A stretch of DNA of 8,447 nt from CAG-791 sp963655255 (GTDB taxonomy: Bacteria; Bacillota; Clostridia; Lachnospirales; Lachnospiraceae), in contig CAVKEB010000067.1 of the NCBI GenBank assembly GCA_963655255.1, positions 1-8,447 of the forward strand. The letters run 5' to 3'. Position numbers and translations under genes: made by a program. Numbering within the stretch: the first letter of the stretch is position 1; every line of letters starts with the position of its first letter. The notes under the pieces are model-generated. The model was given only the letters and a program-made list of their open reading frames with translations, made no database searches and was not told where the DNA came from. Shown piece by piece: positions 5,552 through 8,447 of the stretch.

Positions 5552-7305
5552 GTAATAAGACCAAAAAGCTGCTGATCCTGAACCTGCCGTATTTCATTGC
5601 AGGTCTTGTATGTACCAATCTGGGAGAAGCGTGGAGAATTGCCGAGGGCGCAGACATGTCTGAAAAGCTCCTCGGCTTTCTTTCTGCCCTGGGCACAGCC
5701 TTTTCCAATCCGATGCCAAGTCTGTATCCGATGGATTTGCTGATTGGTGTGTGCTGCGGAGCGGGTCTGCGGCTTGCTGTGTATCTGAAAGGCAAAAATG
5801 CCAAGAAATATCGCCATGGCATGGAGTATGGCTCTGCCCGATGGGGTACGCAGAAAGACATCGAACCGTTTGAAGATCCAGTGTTTGCAAACAATGTGAT
5901 TCTGACCCGGACGGAGCGGCTGATGATGGGCAACCGCCCGAAGAATCCGGCAAATGCAAGAAACAAAAATGTGCTGGTGGTGGGCGGCTCCGGCAGCGGC
6001 AAGACCCGGTTTTGGCTTAAACCCAATCTTTTACAATGCCACAGTTCCTACGTGGTCACTGACCCGAAAGGCGATATCGTAATCGACTGCGGCCAAGCTC
6101 TTTTGAAGAACGGATACAGCATCCGGATTTTTAATACTATCAATTTCAGAAAGTCGATGCATTATAATCCCTTCTCGTATATTCACAGCGAAAAGGATAT
6201 TTTGAAGCTGACTACAACCCTCATTGCCAACACCAAAGGAGACGGCAAGGCTGGTGATGAATTCTGGACGAAGGCAGAGACCCTGCTTTATTGTGCACTG
6301 ATCGGTTATATCCACTATGAGGCACCGCTGGAAGAGCAGAACTTTGCAACTTTGATTGAATTTCTGAATGCGATGGAAGTGCGCGAGGATGATGAAACCT
6401 TTCAGAATCCAGTGGATCAGATGTTTGAGGCTCTGAAAAAGAAGAAACCGAACCACTTTGCTGTCCGCCAATATGCCAAATTTAAGCTGGCTGCGGGCAA
6501 GACATTAAAGTCGATTCTGGTGAGCTGCGGCGCACGTCTGGCTCCCTTCGATATTGAGGAAGTCCGTGATATCACCATGTACGATGAGCTGTCGTTGGAT
6601 ACGGTGGGAGATAAGAAAACGGCTCTGTTCCTCATTATGAGCGATACAGACCCGACTTTTAATTTCCTGATTTCCATGATTTACACCCAGCTGTTTAACC
6701 TGCTGTGCGAAAAAGCAGATGATGTCTACGGCGGCAGACTGCCGGTGCATGTGCGCTGCCTGATTGATGAGTGTGCGAACATTGGTCAGATTCCGAATCT
6801 GGAAAAGCTGGTAGCTACCATCCGATCAAGAGAAATCTCGGCATGTCTGGTGCTTCAGGCACAGAGCCAGTTGAAGGCAATCTACAAGGACAATGCCGAT
6901 ACCATCATCGGCAATATGGATTCCCGTATTTTCCTTGGCGGTTCGGAGCCGACTACGCTAAAAGAGCTGAATCAGGCACTGGGGAAAGAAACGATTGATC
7001 TGTACAACACCTCCGATACCAGAGGCAACAGCCCATCTTACGGCACCAATTACCAAAAGGTTGGGCATGACCTGGCTTCGGTGGATGAACTGGCTGTGTT
7101 GGACGGCGGAAAGTGCATTTTACAGCTGCGCGGTGTCAGGCCGTTCAAGTCAGATAAATATGATTTGACCCAGCATCCGAACTACAAGCTCACTGCCGGT
7201 GCTGATAAGAAAAACACGTTCAGCATCGAGGCGTTTCTTGACCATCGGCTGAAGCTCAAGCCCGGTGATAAGTACGAAGTGGTTGACGCAGATCATGCCA
7301 AGTAA
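5548..7305 (+). CDS. virD4: VirD4/TraG-family type IV coupling protein
   Basis: This 585-aa ATPase is the coupling protein that receives the relaxosome and passes the DNA strand to the type IV secretion channel. Two hydrophobic N-terminal segments (residues about 8-24 and 62-80) anchor it in the membrane. The cytoplasmic part has Walker A GGSGSGKT (146-153), the conserved VTDPKGD (170-176), Walker B CLIDECANIG (404-413) and the glutamine-rich LQAQSQL motif (436-442). Length is normal for Gram-positive VirD4/PcfC/TraG proteins and nothing is missing, so it should be active. AGGAGC lies ten bases before the ATG, which overlaps pcfB. It is followed by a GC-rich hairpin (7360-7384), suggesting that part of the transcript ends here and the small Maff2 genes are controlled separately. 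Confidence 0.95.
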   Translation: MSNKTKKLLILNLPYFIAGLVCTNLGEAWRIAEGADMSEKLLGFLSALGTAFSNPMPSLYPMDLLIGVCCGAGLRLAVYLKGKNAKKYRHGMEYGSARWGTQKDIEPFEDPVFANNVILTRTERLMMGNRPKNPANARNKNVLVVGGSGSGKTRFWLKPNLLQCHSSYVVTDPKGDIVIDCGQALLKNGYSIRIFNTINFRKSMHYNPFSYIHSEKDILKLTTTLIANTKGDGKAGDEFWTKAETLLYCALIGYIHYEAPLEEQNFATLIEFLNAMEVREDDETFQNPVDQMFEALKKKKPNHFAVRQYAKFKLAAGKTLKSILVSCGARLAPFDIEEVRDITMYDELSLDTVGDKKTALFLIMSDTDPTFNFLISMIYTQLFNLLCEKADDVYGGRLPVHVRCLIDECANIGQIPNLEKLVATIRSREISACLVLQAQSQLKAIYKDNADTIIGNMDSRIFLGGSEPTTLKELNQALGKETIDLYNTSDTRGNSPSYGTNYQKVGHDLASVDELAVLDGGKCILQLRGVRPFKSDKYDLTQHPNYKLTAGADKKNTFSIEAFLDHRLKLKPGDKYEVVDADHAK

Positions 7306-7359
7306 GTTTGTTCTGGTGACGAAGATGTCATGGGTGCGCTGCTGGTAACAGAATAAGAT

Positions 7360-7387
7360 AAGGGGCGGCGAGCTGCCGCCTCTTTAC
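7360..7387 (+). terminator. GC-rich hairpin after virD4 (leader unit 1)
   Basis: AAGGGGCGGC (7360-7369) pairs with GCCGCCTCTT (7375-7384; one G-T) around loop GAGCT. The following tract TCTTTACAT is T-rich but interrupted, so termination may be partial. The same hairpin recurs ahead of the next two small genes with different loops. Confidence 0.65.
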
Positions 7388-7513
7388 ATAGCCAGGTTTC
7401 TGATTGGGATTGGAGACCTGGCTATATGTTTGCCCATTTGCAGGTGCACATGCAGATGGAAAATCACTATTCATCAGCCTATAAGGGCGCATCGTACAAG
7501 GAGGTACACATTT
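7385..7513 (+). promoter_or_regulatory. Structured leader of Maff2 gene 1 (repeated RNA element, copy 1)
   Basis: After TTACATAG comes a 13-bp stem (7388-7400 with 7413-7425; one G-T) with a 12-base loop, then the box GCAGGTGCACATG (7440-7452), then a small hairpin GCCT-ATAA-GGGC (7477-7488), and AAGGAGG (7498-7504) nine bases before ATG. Copies 2 and 3 at 7785 and 8178 keep the order and pairing. A structured RNA controlling translation or transcript end is the simplest reading; I cannot tie it to a named RNA family. Confidence 0.6.
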
Positions 7514-7729
7514 ATGGCATTTTTCAACAGCGCAGTAACCGTTCTTCAGACTCTCGTCATCGCACTGGGTGCCGGTCTCGGCATCTGGGGAGCCATCAAC
7601 CTGCTGGAGGGCTACGGCAACGACAACCCCGGTGCCAAGTCTCAGGGCATGAAGCAGCTCATGGCTGGCGGCGGCGTGGCACTGATCGGCACAACTCTGG
7701 TGCCGCTGCTTTCTGGACTTTTTGGTTAA
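7514..7729 (+). CDS. Maff2-family small membrane protein, copy 1
   Basis: The 71-aa protein begins MAFFNSAVTVLQTLVIALGA and matches the Maff2 family of mobile-element proteins, here at the usual length. It has two hydrophobic segments (residues about 8-31 and 50-70) joined by a polar loop (EGYGNDNPGAKSQG). Genes of this family lie between the coupling protein and the VirB6/TrbL-like membrane protein in clostridial ICEs, so a pilin-like or channel role similar to VirB2 is plausible but inferred. Start at 7514 is fixed by AAGGAGG at 7498-7504; the reading frame stays open upstream only through the structured leader and that extension should not be used. The protein is identical to copy 2 exactly 400 bases downstream. 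Confidence 0.9.
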   Translation: MAFFNSAVTVLQTLVIALGAGLGIWGAINLLEGYGNDNPGAKSQGMKQLMAGGGVALIGTTLVPLLSGLFG

Positions 7730-7760
7730 ACAGAAAGTATACGATGTTGGAATTCTGATG

Positions 7761-7785
7761 AGGGCGGCGGTGAGCCGCCCTTTTT
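7761..7785 (+). terminator. Intrinsic terminator between the Maff2 copies (leader unit 2)
   Basis: AGGGCGGC (7761-7768) pairs with GCCGCCCT (7774-7781) around loop GGTGA, followed by TTTT (TTTTT at 7781-7785). It is the best terminator of the three homologous hairpins and would end or thin out transcripts after Maff2 copy 1. Confidence 0.78.
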
Positions 7786-7913
7786 ACATAGCCAGGTTTC
7801 TGATGGAAATTGGAGACCTGGCTATTATTTTGCCCATTTGCAGGTGCACATGCAAGGGGACATTCACTATTCATCAGCCCATAAGGGCGCATCGTACAAG
7901 GAGGTACACATTT
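7785..7913 (+). promoter_or_regulatory. Structured leader of Maff2 gene 2 (repeated RNA element, copy 2)
   Basis: Same plan as copy 1 at an exact offset of 400: stem 7788-7800 with 7813-7825, GCAGGTGCACATG at 7840-7852, hairpin GCCC-ATAA-GGGC at 7877-7888, AAGGAGG at 7898-7904. Of 12 differences from copy 1 in 7787-7880, none breaks a pair: they fall in the loop (7805, 7807, 7808), the linkers, and one stem base (7880) that turns a G-T pair into G-C. Confidence 0.6.
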
Positions 7914-8129
7914 ATGGCATTTTTCAACAGCGCAGTAACCGTTCTTCAGACTCTCGTCATCGCACTGGGTGCCGGTCTCGGCATCTGGGGAGCCATCAAC
8001 CTGCTGGAGGGCTACGGCAACGACAACCCCGGTGCCAAGTCTCAGGGCATGAAGCAGCTCATGGCTGGCGGCGGTGTGGCACTGATCGGCACAACTCTGG
8101 TGCCGCTGCTTTCTGGTCTGTTCGGTTAA
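7914..8129 (+). CDS. Maff2-family small membrane protein, copy 2
   Basis: The 71-aa product is the same, residue for residue, as copy 1. The two genes differ at only four of 216 bases, all silent and all in the last quarter (the first at 8075 against 7675; then three in the final Gly-Leu-Phe codons). AAGGAGG at 7898-7904 sets the start. A longer frame opening at 7722 runs through the terminator and leader and is not credible as coding. Two identical copies could raise dosage of a pilin-like subunit, or reflect a recent tandem duplication kept uniform by gene conversion. Function as for copy 1: probable small membrane component of the conjugation machine, not proven. Confidence 0.9.
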   Translation: MAFFNSAVTVLQTLVIALGAGLGIWGAINLLEGYGNDNPGAKSQGMKQLMAGGGVALIGTTLVPLLSGLFG

Positions 8130-8159
8130 GCAAAAGCTGTCGGAGCGAAGATTCCGACC

Positions 8160-8179
8160 GGGCGGCGAAAGCTGCCTGT
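8160..8179 (+). other. GC-rich hairpin with GAAA tetraloop (leader unit 3)
   Basis: GGGCGGC (8160-8166) pairs with GCTGCCT (8171-8177; two G-T) around a GAAA loop of the GNRA type. It stands where the terminators of units 1 and 2 stand, but no T-tract follows (GTTACATAG), so it is probably not an efficient terminator and the hairpin may matter as RNA structure. Confidence 0.55.
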
Positions 8180-8321
8180 TACATAGTCAGGTGCAGGCAA
8201 TATCCGCAGCTGGCTATTTTCTGCGCGCTCCGGCAGGTGCACATGTTGGTGGTATGACGCAGAACCGCAGTTTAGAATCGCACCGGCTGATAGGCCGGAC
8301 AAGTTACAGGAGGACAAATCT
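8178..8321 (+). promoter_or_regulatory. Structured leader of the 32-aa ORF (repeated RNA element, copy 3, diverged)
   Basis: TTACATAG leads into a stem (8183-8194 with 8206-8217; one G-T and one G-G mismatch), followed by an exact GCAGGTGCACATG box at 8233-8245, a 6-bp hairpin with GATA loop (8283-8298) and AGGAGG (8308-8313). The sequence between these parts has changed almost completely from copies 1 and 2, yet the order and pairing remain. Confidence 0.5.
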
Positions 8322-8420
8322 ATGGCGTTTCTTACTACAACTGCATCGGCACTGTCTCTTTTCTCACAGCTGTTCATGCTTCTGTCCCGTATGGCGAAGC
8401 TGTTCGGCGTGTTTGCGTAA
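8322..8420 (+). CDS. 32-aa hydrophobic small protein
   Basis: ATG at 8322 follows AGGAGG (8308-8313) with an eight-base spacer and opens a 32-codon frame ending TAA at 8418-8420. The product starts MAFLTTTASALSLFSQLFML and ends SRMAKLFGVFA, a single amphipathic or membrane helix with a short basic part. It shares the MAF start, the leader plan and the position with the Maff2 genes, so it may be a shortened, diverged relative or a separate tiny membrane protein. I do not recognise a family. Good spacing to the next gene (15 bases, with its own GGAAGGAGG) supports that it is translated. Confidence 0.6.
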   Translation: MAFLTTTASALSLFSQLFMLLSRMAKLFGVFA

Positions 8421-8435
8421 GGAAGGAGGCGGCTC

Positions 8436-8447
8436 ATGCAGAGTATC
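8436..8447 (+). CDS. Start of the next conjugation gene (partial, four codons)
   Basis: ATG at 8436 is preceded by GGAAGGAGG at 8421-8429 and opens M-Q-S-I before the window ends. Four codons do not identify it. By gene order in related ICEs (VirD4, Maff2, then a large membrane protein of the TrbL/VirB6-like CD3337/EF1877 type), that is the expected product; this is inference from synteny only. Confidence 0.55.

Larger units (their letters stand above)
7361..8129 (+). repeat. Two-copy tandem repeat, 400-bp period
   Basis: Bases 7361-7729 and 7761-8129 align without gaps over most of their length at an offset of 400. Bases 7481-7674 and 7881-8074 (194 bp) are identical; differences gather in the leader loops and at the 3' end of the coding region. 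A third, diverged unit (8160-8420) keeps the leader plan but has a different short ORF. Confidence 0.88.
114..8447 (+). mobile_element. Left part of an integrative and conjugative element (ICE)
   Basis: All recognisable genes after the rpsI terminator belong to conjugative-element families: phage-type antirepressor, HTH replication initiator, DnaC-like loader, ParB-like protein, DpnD/PcfM, PcfB, VirD4/TraG and Maff2. All run in one direction with tight spacing. The left boundary is approximate: no att duplication can be seen because the right end is outside the window, and the true junction may lie within the rpsI tail or anywhere up to about 300. Integrase, relaxase, VirB4 and the peptidoglycan hydrolase expected in such an element are not in the window, so its full size and transfer ability cannot be judged here. 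Confidence 0.85.

Noticed and set aside
7722..7913. Long upstream extension of Maff2 copy 2 (and the similar one from 7430 for copy 1)
   Set aside because: The extensions translate the terminator and structured leader. The family begins MAFF, and AAGGAGG sits at the proper distance from 7514 and 7914.

Overview
The window looks like the left end of an integrative and conjugative element (ICE) from a Gram-positive gut-type bacterium of the Clostridia (Lachnospiraceae/Ruminococcaceae-like). Bases 1-57 are the last 18 codons of the host ribosomal protein gene rpsI (S9), followed by its own terminator at 83-113. Everything that can be recognised after that is mobile-element cargo. No integrase or relaxase is inside the window, so the far end of the element lies outside it. 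The host assignment is an inference from the S9 tail, the strong AGGAGG ribosome binding sites and the gene families present.

Layout, all on the + strand. (1) Left edge, 114-405: no convincing gene, but a spaced direct repeat (169-245) and a perfect 20-bp hairpin with a T-tract (306-361). (2) Regulation and replication block, 406-3884: a BRO-N/KilAC phage-type antirepressor; a 55-aa basic protein; a helix-turn-helix replication initiator; a DnaC/IstB-like helicase loader; a 48-aa candidate small ORF; and a ParB-like protein. These genes overlap or nearly touch (ATGA overlaps at 1233, 2052 and 2894), so they read as one operon. (3) Accessory block, 3898-5050: a Cys-cluster protein of unknown function and a DpnD/PcfM-DUF3846 fusion. 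(4) Conjugation block, 5069-8447: PcfB (DUF3801), the VirD4/TraG coupling ATPase, two identical 71-aa Maff2 membrane proteins, a 32-aa hydrophobic ORF, and the first four codons of the next gene, by synteny probably a TrbL/VirB6-like membrane protein.

Two structures are not explained by gene content. First, the initiator gene carries five tandem 15-bp repeats (1684-1758) followed directly by an AT-rich stretch (44 A/T in 60 bases, 1761-1820), and the helicase-loader gene comes next. This is the plan of the lambda O/P origin and of RepA_N plasmid origins, so the element may carry its own theta-type replication origin inside the gene. Second, each of the three small hydrophobic genes near the end (7514, 7914, 8322) has the same leader: a GC-rich hairpin, TTACATAG leading into a second hairpin, the box GCAGGTGCACATG, a small hairpin, then AGGAGG. 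Differences between copies fall almost entirely in loops and linkers, which points to a structured RNA element used repeatedly in this part of the conjugation operon.

Working model (inference): the antirepressor releases repression; initiator, loader and ParB copy and maintain the excised element; PcfB and VirD4 bring the DNA-protein complex to the secretion channel; and the Maff2 proteins, possibly VirB2-like, supply a small membrane component whose expression is set by the repeated RNA leader.
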